DNA of 64,000 bases from Candidatus Aalborgicola danicus (GTDB taxonomy: Bacteria; Pseudomonadota; Gammaproteobacteria; Burkholderiales; Burkholderiaceae_C). The notes beneath the pieces were generated by a model. That model saw only the letters and a program-made list of their open reading frames with translations, had not been told where the DNA came from and ran no database searches. The number at the start of each line of letters is the position of its first letter. Within the stretch, counting starts at the first letter, position 1. The position numbers and the translations under genes were made by a program. Of the stretch, positions 32,163 to 40,550 are shown piece by piece. The DNA lies in NCBI GenBank assembly GCA_016703945.1, contig JADJBC010000003.1, forward strand, positions 62,001 to 126,000, written 5' to 3'.

Positions 32163-33125
32163 ATGAACTCACCAAAAGACGCGCCTGCCTTGTCGGCAAC
32201 CCGATTGCACCGCCATCGCGAAAACGCGGCGTTGGATGCCAACGCGCTGGAGTTGTTTGCCCGTGTGGTCGCTGCCGGCAGCTTTTCACGCGCAGCGCGC
32301 CAGTTGGGGTTGACGCGTGCAGCCGTCAGCCGCCGTGTGGCCGCCATGGAGCAGCTAGCCGGCCAGACGCTGCTGGCACGCACCACCCGCTCGCTGGGTT
32401 TGACCGAGGCCGGGCGCGCGCTGGCTGCGCGGGCTCAGGTGGTGCACGAAGCCGCCAATGCGGCACGCATGGCGCTGCGAAAGGAAGGCGATGCCTTGCA
32501 GGGGCGCCTGCGCATCACCAGCATGCGCGCATTCGGCTACAGCGTGTTGTTGCCTTTGCTGGCCGAGTTTGGCCGCATTCACCCGGGCGTAGCCATGGAG
32601 TTGATGTTTACCGAACGGCGTGTAGACCTGGTGCGCGAGGGGGTGGATGTGGCCTTTCGCATTACCCGAAAACCTCCTGAGGACTGTGTGGCCCAGCCGG
32701 TGCTGCGTTATCGCATTGGTGCATACGGCAGCGTGGCGTCGCCTCTGGCGAGTCCACAGGCGTTGCAGCAACGGCCGTTGCTCATGCTCGAGGGCGGTGC
32801 TCAAATCTGGCCGCTGCAATGGGCCGGCCGCAGCGGCCACGCACGCGAGACCGTGGAGTTGCAGCCTCACATCAGCGCCGACAGCCTGGAAGCCCTGGTC
32901 GCGCTGGCGCGTCTCGGCCAAGGGGTCGTGTTGGCGCCCGACTTTTGCGTGCAGGAGGATGTAGCGGCGGGCCGTCTGCACAACCTGTTGCCCGACTGGC
33001 ACTTGCCCATTGCCGAAGGCGACTGCGTACAAGCCCTGACCTTGCCCGTACACACCGCCGGTGCCAACGCACGTGCCCTGGTGCGCTTAGTGGCACAGAG
33101 GCTTGAGAACACCCTTCGAACCTGA
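32163..33125 (+). CDS. LysR-type transcriptional regulator
   Basis: The 320-residue protein has an N-terminal winged helix-turn-helix (ALELFARVVAAGSFSRAARQLGLTRAAVSRRVAAMEQLAG, residues ~29-70) and a periplasmic-binding-like effector domain. Downstream features (LRITSMRAFGYSVLLPLLAEF, ISADSLEALVALARLGQGVVLAPDF) are those of the DsdC/AmpR-like LysR branch. The divergent hydrolase gene is the likely target. The 89-bp gap between the two starts is AT-rich for this window and is the place to look for its binding site. Confidence 0.9.
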   Translation: MNSPKDAPALSATRLHRHRENAALDANALELFARVVAAGSFSRAARQLGLTRAAVSRRVAAMEQLAGQTLLARTTRSLGLTEAGRALAARAQVVHEAANAARMALRKEGDALQGRLRITSMRAFGYSVLLPLLAEFGRIHPGVAMELMFTERRVDLVREGVDVAFRITRKPPEDCVAQPVLRYRIGAYGSVASPLASPQALQQRPLLMLEGGAQIWPLQWAGRSGHARETVELQPHISADSLEALVALARLGQGVVLAPDFCVQEDVAAGRLHNLLPDWHLPIAEGDCVQALTLPVHTAGANARALVRLVAQRLENTLRT

Positions 33126-33598
33126 TTCCGTGCTGGCCAACGAGCCAAACATTGGCTGTTCTGCAGTGAGCACGCATGCGAAGCTCACAAACTACTATTG
33201 TGAGATGGCGCACTGCCGTTCCATATTGCTGCCGCTCACCACCGCCCGCTCACGCCCCTGACCTGACTTCCATTTCCGATCCCACCAACAACCTACCCGC
33301 ATGGTTTGGGCCGTTGGTACCCGCCGATTTCTGGGCCTTTGACAGTATGAGGCGGCGGCCAATGGCCAAAACCATGTCGCCAGAACAGTCAAAACGCTAA
33401 GGCAAGTCGTACTTCAGACACCCGGGTGCTACAAAAATAGTAGCTGTTAAAGCCCATTTTACGTGGACTGCAGGCCAATTTAGCATATAGACCCTGACTC
33501 ATTCTCCGTAAAGAGCGGTAAAACTCAACCCCGGCGTGTGGCCGGTGTTCGTGTAGCGGGTCAGGCGGCGGGCAGACCCAGCCGTTTTCATCCGGCTG
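33126..33598. other. Intergenic stretch with repeat copy E; no gene seen
   Basis: About 470 bp. It holds repeat copy E and, just after the thioredoxin gene on the minus strand, a CAGCCG/CGGCTG hairpin (33579-33598) without a T run. Short frames here lack SD and family support. Confidence 0.4.
33428..33476 (+). repeat. Dispersed repeat, copy E
   Basis: GCTACAAAAATAGTAGC is a perfect-arm palindromic head; the tail reads TTTACGTGGACTGCAGGCC, with several changes from ACGAGGGCTAGAGGCC. Intergenic. Confidence 0.65.
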
Positions 33599-34555
33599 TC
33601 AATTCAGCGCCATGCTCAATTTGCGCCGGTAGCTGGCCACCAGTTGGGCCTGGGGGTCCAGCGTAGCAACTGACTTGCCGGCCAATTCGATGCCGCCCGC
33701 AGTTTTGCCTGCGGCCAAGGGGTCGGCTTTGGGCTTAGGCGGGGTGAGCAGCTCCAGGATGGCGACATAGGTCTTGCGGGGCACGGCATTGCCCCAAGCC
33801 TTGTCACGCATGATGATCTCCAGCAGTTCGTCCATTGAGCCAGTCCAGTCGCCACTCACCATCAGCACCCGGGCCTTGGCCAGGCGCGTGTCAAAGTCGC
33901 GTTTGTTCTGGGCAATCAGCGCGTCAAACTGCGCCGGGGCCCAGGTGCCACGCTCATCGGTCATGACAAATTTGATGGCGTCCAGAAACTGCCCCAGCGC
34001 CTCAAACCGCAATTGGCGCGGAATTTCGGCCAAGGCCGGTGCCAGTGCGGCCTCGGCGTCGTCGAGCATGTCGTTTTCGATCAGCAGCTTGACGTAGTCG
34101 TAACGGGCGTCGTCGTTGCCGGGGTTGATGGTCAGCGATTCGTGCAACTTGTGCAGGGCTGCCTGCGGGTCACCGGCTGCTATCAAGGCCTGGGCATCTT
34201 CCGCTTCGGACTGGGCCTCCAGCACATCGGCAGAGGGCACATGTTTGTCCAGAAATGCCTTGATCTGCCCCTCGGACTGCGCGCCCATAAATCCGTCCAC
34301 CGGCTTGCCACCGACCATCAGCACACAGGTCGGAATGGAGCGGATGCCAAACGCCTGCGCCAGTTCCTGCTGCTGGTCGGAGTCGATCTTGACCAGCTTG
34401 AAGCGGCCCTCGTATTCGAGCTCCACCTTTTCCAGCACTGGGCCAATGACCTTGCAGGGACCGCACCACGGTGCCCAGAAATCGACCAGAACAGGGACCT
34501 GGCTAGAGGCGGCGACGACTTCGGCTTCGAAGCTTTCTACGGTGACATTGATCAT
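33599..34555 (-). CDS. ybbN (cnoX): Thioredoxin-TPR co-chaperone, YbbN/CnoX type
   Basis: The 318-residue protein has an N-terminal thioredoxin domain with an intact WCGPC active site (residues 30-34) and the cis-Pro loop IRSIPTCVLMVGG. The rest is tetratricopeptide-like (AEDAQALIAAGDPQAALHKLHESL, DDARYDYVKLLIENDMLDDAEAAL). This is the YbbN/CnoX layout, which hands unfolded or chlorinated client proteins to GroEL and DnaK. E. coli YbbN has a degenerate SQHC motif, whereas here both active cysteines are kept, so true oxidoreductase activity is likely. It is divergent from purE with the REP-like pair between them. Confidence 0.9.
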   Translation of the reverse strand: MINVTVESFEAEVVAASSQVPVLVDFWAPWCGPCKVIGPVLEKVELEYEGRFKLVKIDSDQQQELAQAFGIRSIPTCVLMVGGKPVDGFMGAQSEGQIKAFLDKHVPSADVLEAQSEAEDAQALIAAGDPQAALHKLHESLTINPGNDDARYDYVKLLIENDMLDDAEAALAPALAEIPRQLRFEALGQFLDAIKFVMTDERGTWAPAQFDALIAQNKRDFDTRLAKARVLMVSGDWTGSMDELLEIIMRDKAWGNAVPRKTYVAILELLTPPKPKADPLAAGKTAGGIELAGKSVATLDPQAQLVASYRRKLSMALN

Positions 34556-34586
34556 GTGGGGTCGCTCAAAGCGAAAAAGTAAAATG

Positions 34587-34670
34587 CTGAAACATTGCGG
34601 GACAGACCTTTAGCTCTGCCCACAACTAACCTGAAACATTGGGGGACAGACCTTCAGCTCTGTCCTCAAC
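34587..34670 (+). repeat. Tandem pair of REP-like hairpins
   Basis: Two 40-bp copies (34587-34626 and 34631-34670) begin CTGAAACATTG and contain GGGACAGACCT, a short loop, then AGCTCTG(C/T)CC. Each folds as GGACAGA/TCTGTCC-type hairpin (the first with a bulged A). They differ at a handful of positions. They lie between ybbN and purE, the second ending six bases before the purE ATG. This looks like a REP/BIME unit. No RAYT transposase gene is in the window. Confidence 0.7.
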
Positions 34671-34675
34671 ATTTT

Positions 34676-35167
34676 ATGAACATTCAAATCGGCGTCGTCA
34701 TGGGCTCCAGCTCCGACTGGGACACCATGCAACATGCAGTGCAGATTCTCCAACAGTTTGGCATCAGCCACGAAGCACGGGTGGTTTCGGCCCACCGCAT
34801 GCCCGATGACATGTTCGCCTACGCCGAGGCAGCCGTGGGGCGCGGCCTGCGCGCCATCATCGCCGGTGCCGGGGGCGCCGCCCACTTGCCGGGCATGCTG
34901 GCGGCCAAAACCACGGTGCCGATACTCGGGGTGCCGGTGGCCAGCAAACACCTGTCGGGCGTGGACTCCCTGCACAGCATTGTGCAAATGCCCAAGGGCG
35001 TGCCGGTGGCCACCTTTGCCATTGGTGCAGCCGGTGCGGCCAACGCGGCGCTGTTTGCCGTGGCCATGCTGGCAGCCGACCACCCCACTCTGCGCAAAAA
35101 ACTGGACGAGTTTCGCGCCCACCAGACCGAAGTGGCGCGTGGCATGACCGTGCCGCCCGTACTATGA
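34676..35167 (+). CDS. purE: N5-carboxyaminoimidazole ribonucleotide mutase
   Basis: The 163-residue class I PurE converts N5-CAIR to CAIR in purine synthesis. It shows the family blocks VVMGSSSDWDTM (phosphate loop), EARVVSAHRMPDDMFAYA with the catalytic His in SAHR, and AGAGGAAHLPGMLAA, GVPVASKHLSG. The start agrees with homologues, yet no SD is seen: a REP-like hairpin ends just before it, so translation may be weak or structured. purK overlaps its stop by 4 bp (ATGA), forming the usual purEK operon. Confidence 0.95.
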   Translation: MNIQIGVVMGSSSDWDTMQHAVQILQQFGISHEARVVSAHRMPDDMFAYAEAAVGRGLRAIIAGAGGAAHLPGMLAAKTTVPILGVPVASKHLSGVDSLHSIVQMPKGVPVATFAIGAAGAANAALFAVAMLAADHPTLRKKLDEFRAHQTEVARGMTVPPVL

Positions 35168-36324
35168 AAGAAATCACCTTGGGTGTGATGGGCGGAGGCC
35201 AGTTGGGCCGCATGTTTGTGCACGCCGCCCAGCGCATGGGGTATTTCACGGCCGTGCTGGACCCGGACCCGCTGAGCCCGGCCGGGCGCGTTAGCCACCA
35301 CCACATCCAGACCGCGTACACCGACCCAGCAGGGCTGCAGCAGTTGTCTGACCGGTGCGTCGCAGTCACCACTGAATTCGAGAATGTGCCGGCCCAGGCG
35401 CTGGCGCAGCTGGCGTATGCACGCACGGTGTCGCCGGGTGCTGAGGCAGTGGCGATTGCCCAGGACCGCGCCCGCGAAAAGTCGCACTTTGAGTCGTGTG
35501 GTGTGCCGGTAGCGCCTTATGCGGTGATCGAAACCCCGGTGCAGCTGGCAGTTGTGCCAGACGATCTGCTGCCGGGCATTTTGAAAACCGCCAGCATGGG
35601 CTATGACGGCAAAGGCCAGGTGCGTGTGCACACGCAGGCCGAATTGGCAGCCGCCTGGGCCGACCTGAAGAACGTGCCCTGTGTGCTGGAAAAAATGCTG
35701 CCGCTGCAACTGGAGTGCTCGGTGATCGTGGCGCGCGGCGCCGACGGCGCATGTGTCAACCTGCCAGTGCAGCGCAACCTGCACCGCGACGGCATCCTCG
35801 CCGTGACCGAAGTCTTTGAAGGAAATCTGCCTCCAGCCCTCGTGGAACGTGCGGTAGCCGCTGCAAAATTAATAGCAAGCGGTTTGCAGTATGTGGGTGT
35901 GTTGTGCGTCGAATTTTTCGTGTTGGAGCCGGATTCGGACGATGCTGCGGCATTGGGCGGACTGGTCGTCAACGAGATGGCTCCGCGTCCGCACAACAGC
36001 GGCCACTACAGCATGGATGCCTGCGATGTGTCGCAGTTTGAGCTGCAGGTGCGTACGCTGGCCGGTTTGCCACTGACACAGCCGCGCCAGCACAGCCCGT
36101 CCATCATGCTGAATCTGCTGGGCGACATATGGCCTGACCCCGATTTTTCTCCTCCCTGGGCGCCGGTGCTGGCCCTGCCCGGCACCCATTTGCACCTGTA
36201 TGGCAAGGCCAAAGCGAGCAAGGGCCGCAAAATGGGCCATCTGACCATTACCGGCCATACGGTGGAGCAGGTGCGCGCCACCGCACTGCAGGCCGCCGCC
36301 ATTTTGGGCATAGCGCCGTTCTGA
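35164..36324 (+). CDS. purK: N5-carboxyaminoimidazole ribonucleotide synthase
   Basis: The 386-residue ATP-grasp enzyme makes N5-CAIR from AIR, bicarbonate and ATP, feeding PurE. Motifs: GGGQLGRMFVHAAQRMG at the N-terminus, EFENVPAQAL, RAREKSHFESCGVPVAPY, LKTASMGYDGKGQ (ATP-binding glycine loop) and VVNEMAPRPHNSGHYSMDAC. Residues about 223-239 (PALVERAVAAAKLIAS) are encoded by DNA resembling repeat copy F, but the protein aligns there with ordinary PurK without an obvious insertion. Translation is coupled to purE. Confidence 0.95.
   Translation: MKEITLGVMGGGQLGRMFVHAAQRMGYFTAVLDPDPLSPAGRVSHHHIQTAYTDPAGLQQLSDRCVAVTTEFENVPAQALAQLAYARTVSPGAEAVAIAQDRAREKSHFESCGVPVAPYAVIETPVQLAVVPDDLLPGILKTASMGYDGKGQVRVHTQAELAAAWADLKNVPCVLEKMLPLQLECSVIVARGADGACVNLPVQRNLHRDGILAVTEVFEGNLPPALVERAVAAAKLIASGLQYVGVLCVEFFVLEPDSDDAAALGGLVVNEMAPRPHNSGHYSMDACDVSQFELQVRTLAGLPLTQPRQHSPSIMLNLLGDIWPDPDFSPPWAPVLALPGTHLHLYGKAKASKGRKMGHLTITGHTVEQVRATALQAAAILGIAPF
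35833..35880 (-). repeat. Possible dispersed repeat, copy F, inside purK
   Basis: The plus strand reads CCAGCCCTCGTGGAACGTGC, then GCTGCAAAATTAATAGC. Both ends resemble the repeat (reverse tail and palindromic head), but PurK keeps its normal length here. It may be chance similarity or a replacement rather than an insertion. Confidence 0.35.
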
Positions 36325-36332
36325 ATGCGGCC

Positions 36333-37391
36333 ATGATCCTGTCTGCATCTGCTCCTGAATCCATAGCTGCCTGCGCAGCAAGTACGAGGGCTGGGGGCCT
36401 GATTGGCTTACCAACCGAGACCGTGTACGGCCTGGGTGCGGATGCCGACAACAACGCGGCGGTCGCGAAAATATTCGCTGCGAAAGGCCGCCCGGCCGAC
36501 CATCCGCTGATCGTGCATGTGTCATCGCAGGACGGCGGCATGTCGGCCGTAGCGCATTTTGCCGCCCGGGTGCCCCCCTTCGCACAGCAACTGATGTCTG
36601 CCTTCTGGCCGGGCCCGCTGACCCTGATTCTGCCGCGCCGTGACGGTGTCGGTTCGGCGGCTGCGGGTGGCCAAGCATCTATTGGCCTGCGGTGCCCAGC
36701 CCATCCGGCAGCCCAGGCTGTGCTGCATGCACTGCGCGAAGCTTCGGCCGACCAGGCGCCGGTCTGGGGCATTGCCGCCCCCAGCGCCAACCGCTTCGGA
36801 CGCGTCAGCCCGACTACGGCGGCCCATGTGGACAGCGAATTGGGGCCTGATCTGCTGATTCTGGATGGCGGTCCCTGTGATCTGGGCATTGAGTCCACCA
36901 TCATCGACTGCACACGCGGGGTGCCTGTGTTGCTACGCCCAGGCTCCATCAGCCGTCTGCAGATTGAACAGGCTTGCGGGCAAAAATTGCTATCCAATGA
37001 GGAGCTGCTTGCGCAGCAAGTACGGGGGCTAGAGGCCCCAAAGGCATCAGGCACTCTGGAGTCCCACTACGCCCCCAACGCCAAATTGCGGCTGATGGAT
37101 GCCAAAGCTTTGCAAACGGCGGTGAACCTGCTGGGCGATGTGATGTACCAACAGGGCTCGGAGACCCGGCCCTCCATCGCCGTCTATGCACGCACCGCCC
37201 TACAAAAGGTGCCTTTGTCCATTCTGCTGCGCCGTATGCCGGATGACGCGGCGGCCACGGCGCACCAATTGTTTGCCGCATTGCGGGGGTTTGACGACGC
37301 CGGCGTCAAGCTGATATGGGTTGAAACCCCACCCGACACACTCGATTGGGAAGGGGTGCGCGACCGCCTGCAGCGGGCCAGCGTGTCTTGA
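36333..37391 (+). CDS. tsaC/sua5: Threonylcarbamoyl-AMP synthase with Sua5 domain
   Basis: The 352-residue enzyme makes threonylcarbamoyl-AMP from threonine, bicarbonate and ATP, the first step of the t6A modification at position 37 of ANN-decoding tRNAs. The YrdC/TsaC domain is clear (LPTETVYGLGADADNNAAVAKIFAAKGRP, SAFWPGPLTLILPRR, PSANRFGRVSPTTAAHV, ESTIIDCTRGVPVLLRPGSIS). A C-terminal Sua5 domain follows (SIAVYARTAL... LFAALRGFDDAGVKLIWVE). Residues 10-23 and about 217-235 are encoded by repeat copies G and H. The second lies in the linker between the domains, just before the conserved SGTLESHYAPNAKL. tsaB is also in this window. Confidence 0.92.
   Translation: MILSASAPESIAACAASTRAGGLIGLPTETVYGLGADADNNAAVAKIFAAKGRPADHPLIVHVSSQDGGMSAVAHFAARVPPFAQQLMSAFWPGPLTLILPRRDGVGSAAAGGQASIGLRCPAHPAAQAVLHALREASADQAPVWGIAAPSANRFGRVSPTTAAHVDSELGPDLLILDGGPCDLGIESTIIDCTRGVPVLLRPGSISRLQIEQACGQKLLSNEELLAQQVRGLEAPKASGTLESHYAPNAKLRLMDAKALQTAVNLLGDVMYQQGSETRPSIAVYARTALQKVPLSILLRRMPDDAAATAHQLFAALRGFDDAGVKLIWVETPPDTLDWEGVRDRLQRASVS
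36361..36399 (+). repeat. Dispersed repeat, copy G, inside the Sua5 gene
   Basis: Plus strand: CATAGCTGCCTGCGCAG, then CAAGTACGAGGGCTGGGGGCC. The palindromic head is missing its left arm. It encodes IAACAASTRAGGL near the N-terminus of the Sua5 protein, in frame. Confidence 0.7.
36981..37038 (+). repeat. Dispersed repeat, copy H, inside the Sua5 gene
   Basis: Plus strand: CAAAAATTGCTAT, GAGCTGCTTGCGCAGC, AAGTACGGGGGCTAGAGGCC. It shares GCGCAGCAAGTACG exactly with copy G 620 bp upstream. It encodes KLLSNEELLAQQVRGLEAP in the interdomain linker, in frame. Confidence 0.75.
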
Positions 37392-37408
37392 ATTCGGAGT
37401 AATGCGCT

Positions 37409-38050
37409 TTAGTGCGGCAGCCGAAAGCGCATTCCCTTGAAGCTGAATTCAGAGGTGGTGGGGTGAATTTCCTCCAGCGTCACGTCTTGGGCGGCGGGGC
37501 TGCCCTGTGACAACACCTGGCCATTGACCAACAACAGCCGCTGCGCCGGGTTTTCTGAATACACCGCCCCCGAAATGGCCAGGGCGGGTACTTGTCGACG
37601 AAATTCTTCCGGCATGTCTTTGAACAGGGGCACCTCGGTGGCCACCCTGGCTCTGCTGGTGGCACGGGTTGGAGCAGGCGGCGCCTCCGCCCTTTTTGGC
37701 GTTTCAGGTGGGCGCTGTGGCAGGGCCGTCACTGCGACGACCGTGCGATTGGCAACGGCGACTGGCGTGGGTGCAATGACCACGCTGGGTGTCAGCGTTT
37801 GTGCAGCTGGGGCTTGAACCACCGGAGCCGCCAGTTCCCGCTCGGCGCTCGGCCAAAACCAGAACATGACCGCCATGAGGGCAACCACTGCAACTGCGGC
37901 CGCCGCGATCACCCCCAGACCAAGCCTTTGGCCATGGCGCACAGGCATGGAACCAGGAAGTACCGAGCGAGTCTGCAAACCGGGAACGGCGCCGCGCTCA
38001 CGTTCACGGTCGGCTTCAGCGCGTTGCAAGGCATCAAGGATGTAGGACAT
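37409..38050 (-). CDS. gspB: Type II secretion accessory protein GspB
   Basis: The 213-residue protein starts with the conserved MSYILDALQRAEADRERERGAVPGL, has one transmembrane helix (about residues 45-67, LGVIAAAAVAVVALMAVMFWFW), a Pro/Ala-rich periplasmic linker and a C-terminal GspB domain (FRRQVPALAISGAVYSENPAQRLLLVNGQVL...GMRF). With the ExeA-type ATPase encoded just upstream (3 bp gap) it forms the GspAB complex. That complex helps the secretin of type II secretion through the peptidoglycan layer. No other gsp gene lies in the window. Confidence 0.88.
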   Translation of the reverse strand: MSYILDALQRAEADRERERGAVPGLQTRSVLPGSMPVRHGQRLGLGVIAAAAVAVVALMAVMFWFWPSAERELAAPVVQAPAAQTLTPSVVIAPTPVAVANRTVVAVTALPQRPPETPKRAEAPPAPTRATSRARVATEVPLFKDMPEEFRRQVPALAISGAVYSENPAQRLLLVNGQVLSQGSPAAQDVTLEEIHPTTSEFSFKGMRFRLPH

Positions 38051-38053
38051 GGT

Positions 38054-39751
38054 CTATGGCTGCTGGGGGGGCTGTTGTGCTGCAGCAGACTTCATCGCCT
38101 GTTCAAGCTGCATGAGGGTGAGCGGGCCGGGTTGGCCGTCGGGCTTGAGTCCGTGCGCGCGCTGAAAATCCTGCAGCTTTTTGCGCAAAGCGGCGTCCAG
38201 AGCCTTGGCCATCGGGCTGGTCGGACCGGCCGATCCGGAACCTTCCAGAATCGCCAACTGGCGCGACAGACTTTCAAAGAAGGAAGGCGCACTGGCGCTG
38301 CCCGCTGGCGGCATATAACCCTCTGGCGCGCGCCAGTAGGTGGCAAATTGACCCTGCCAGAGCCCCACCAGCGCGCCCAGGCGAACCGTGTGGCGCCCGC
38401 TGGGCAATAGGAGCGTAGCCGTATCGTCGGTCAGCGCAACCACGACGGCGTAGGCGGCAGATCCGTCCTCCAGGCGCAGCGTCAAAAAGCCGGGACGGGA
38501 CAGCTGGCGCAGTTGCGGAATGGTCAAACTGCTGGTTTGGTAACACTCCCATTGCTGCGTGGCGGCGGTTTCGCAGGACTTGCCCTCCAAGACCGGCAAC
38601 TGCCAACTAGGGGCCAAGGCGCTCCATGCCGTTTGTAGGTCGCGCGGAAGTTGCGCAATCAACGTATCCAAGGGCTCGATGGCCACTGCGGCCGCACTGG
38701 CGACAGGGGCCGAGGCGGGCAGTTGGACTGCTTTGGGCGCAGCGACGGGCACCACCGCCACACTCGCCACCGGCTTTGGTGAACTGCCACCAGGAGCGAA
38801 TAGGGGCCACGAAAACCCCAAACCAAGGGCCGCAACAACCAGGCCCAAACCGACCAGTACAGTGGGAGCCGCGAGCGACCACCACCTGGTAGTGGCGGGC
38901 GCGGTGGCGGAACCAAACACTTCCTGGGCCGCTCTTTTGACAACTGCCCGGTTCACCCGCTCCTGCCCAGTCGCCCAAGCCCCCAGCAAGGCACGGCCAC
39001 ACAACAGGTTGATACGCCGCGGCACTCCACGCGCCAGCCGGTGGATGTGCTGTAAAGCCGTGCGGTCAAAGGGCAACGCGCCGGTGTGTCCGGCCACGGC
39101 CAGGCGGTGGCGTATGTAGAGTGCGGTCTCCGGCTCGCTCAACGCGTCCAGATGGAAGCGGGCAATCACCCGTTGGGCCAGTTGTTCCAGTTCGGGACGC
39201 GCCAGCATGACGCGCAACTCGGGCTGCCCTATCAACACAATCTGCAGCAGCTTGCGTTCGCTGGTCTCCAGGTTGGTCAACAGTCGCAACTGTTCCAGCA
39301 CGTCGGTTTGCAGGTTCTGCGCCTCGTCGATGATCAGCACGCAGCTTTGCCCTTGCGCGTGGCTTTGCAGCAGGAAGGTATTGAGCGCGTCGACCCGGTC
39401 TTTGACGGTGGGTGGCGTCGATGCCGACGCCCCCAAGCTGATGTGAAACTCCTCACACACCGTCTGCAGCAACTCGGGCACCGTGAGCTTGGGATTGAAG
39501 ATGTAGGCCACGTGGCAACTGGCCGGAATCTGCTGCAAAAAACAGCGGCAGATGGTGGTTTTGCCGGTGCCAATGTCACCCGTCAACACCACAAAACCGC
39601 CCCCCGTGCCGCTGGCGCGTACGTCGCGTGCCGACACCCCGTACAACAAATGTGCCAGCGCCTCCCGGTGGCGCTCACTCATGAAGAGAAAGCGCGGATC
39701 GGGTGCGATGGAAAACGGATCTTGTTCAAGTCCGAAATGTTGCGAGTACAT
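38054..39751 (-). CDS. gspA (exeA): ExeA/GspA-type AAA ATPase with peptidoglycan-binding domain
   Basis: The 565-residue protein begins MYSQHFGLEQDPFSIAPDPRFLFMS, typical of ExeA. An AAA module has Walker A GDIGTGKTTICR (near residue 60) and Walker B CVLIIDEAQNL (near residue 140). A transmembrane helix follows near residue 290 (VLVGLGLVVAALGLGFSW), then a periplasmic part. A peptidoglycan-binding type 1 domain (LQDFQRAHGLKPDGQPGPLTLMQLEQA) closes the protein. It works with GspB to place the type II secretin. The genes are adjacent and co-directional. Confidence 0.92.
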   Translation of the reverse strand: MYSQHFGLEQDPFSIAPDPRFLFMSERHREALAHLLYGVSARDVRASGTGGGFVVLTGDIGTGKTTICRCFLQQIPASCHVAYIFNPKLTVPELLQTVCEEFHISLGASASTPPTVKDRVDALNTFLLQSHAQGQSCVLIIDEAQNLQTDVLEQLRLLTNLETSERKLLQIVLIGQPELRVMLARPELEQLAQRVIARFHLDALSEPETALYIRHRLAVAGHTGALPFDRTALQHIHRLARGVPRRINLLCGRALLGAWATGQERVNRAVVKRAAQEVFGSATAPATTRWWSLAAPTVLVGLGLVVAALGLGFSWPLFAPGGSSPKPVASVAVVPVAAPKAVQLPASAPVASAAAVAIEPLDTLIAQLPRDLQTAWSALAPSWQLPVLEGKSCETAATQQWECYQTSSLTIPQLRQLSRPGFLTLRLEDGSAAYAVVVALTDDTATLLLPSGRHTVRLGALVGLWQGQFATYWRAPEGYMPPAGSASAPSFFESLSRQLAILEGSGSAGPTSPMAKALDAALRKKLQDFQRAHGLKPDGQPGPLTLMQLEQAMKSAAAQQPPQQP

Positions 39752-39811
39752 GGCTGCCGAGCATAGCCGGGACTATGGGTGTTTCAGTTTCCATCGTGAA
39801 ATGCGCGGGCC

Positions 39812-39842
39812 GAAAAAAAACAGCCCGAAGGCTGCTTTTTTT
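39812..39842. terminator. Bidirectional rho-independent terminator
   Basis: A run of A (39813-39820), stem CAGCC, loop CGAA, stem GGCTG (39821-39834) and a run of T (39836-39842). The stem has T tracts on both strands, so it can end transcripts from ompW (minus strand) and anything entering from the left. Confidence 0.85.
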
Positions 39843-39860
39843 CTGCGTGGGTACAGCAGC

Positions 39861-40532
39861 CTAGAACTTCATCCCGACGGCAAGGCTGAAGGAGCTGGGG
39901 TCCAGTTTGGCATCCAGGGTTTGCCCGGTCGACAACGTCGTGCGGGTGCTCAAGGGTGTGTAGGTGTAGTTGGCATCCAGGAACCAGCCGCCGCCAAGTT
40001 GGGCTGTGGCGCCCAGTTGCACGGTCGCCGCCCATTTGGATTCCACCGACAAGGTGGTGGGGTTGGACGGAGTGCCGCCGGAAATCGCCGTCAGTGTGGA
40101 CGTGGACCGTGCGCCAAAAAACGCTGCATAGGTCAGGCCCGCACCGACATAGGGGCGGAACGTGGCGGTGGGCTCGAAAAAGCGCCACTGCGCAACCAGG
40201 GTCGCCGGCAGGGCCTTGACCGTGCCAATTTTGCCCACGCCCAGGATCGCGCCATCACCCGAAATATCGTGCTCGAACGGTATGGCCACCGGCAGGTCCA
40301 GCGCAATGTTGTCATCCACCATATAGGTAATGCCACCGGACAGACGAGTCGAGCTCCCGATGCTGGACTTGGTACCTACCAGGCTGGGGGGCGTCAGGTC
40401 GCCGCTGGAGACATTTGGCGTAATGGTGGTGGCACCGGCGCGCACCAGAATGGAGCCAGCCGTTTGCGCCTGGGCGAGACCTGCACACGCCAACAAGGCG
40501 GGGATCAAGAGGAGTTTTGCTGTGTTGTTCAT
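39861..40532 (-). CDS. ompW: OmpW-family outer membrane protein
   Basis: The 223-residue protein has a signal peptide (cleavage after AQA, residue ~22) and an eight-strand beta-barrel pattern typical of OmpW: SILVRAGATTITPN, ITYMVDDNIALDLPVAIPFEHDI, ATLVAQWRFF, FRPYVGAGLTYAAFF, GGWFLDANYTYTPL and a terminal Phe (AVGMKF). OmpW proteins are small pores for hydrophobic compounds. The gene follows the SGNH esterase gene by 18 bp on the minus strand, so the two likely form an operon ended by the terminator at 39812-39842. A lipase next to an OmpW barrel suggests shared work on hydrophobic esters; this is inference. Confidence 0.9.
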   Translation of the reverse strand: MNNTAKLLLIPALLACAGLAQAQTAGSILVRAGATTITPNVSSGDLTPPSLVGTKSSIGSSTRLSGGITYMVDDNIALDLPVAIPFEHDISGDGAILGVGKIGTVKALPATLVAQWRFFEPTATFRPYVGAGLTYAAFFGARSTSTLTAISGGTPSNPTTLSVESKWAATVQLGATAQLGGGWFLDANYTYTPLSTRTTLSTGQTLDAKLDPSSFSLAVGMKF

Positions 40533-40550
40533 GATGTTTTGCTCCGTGAA

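Noticed and set aside
33579..33598. A rho-independent terminator after ybbN
   Set aside because: The CAGCCG/CGGCTG hairpin is present, but no T run follows on either strand.
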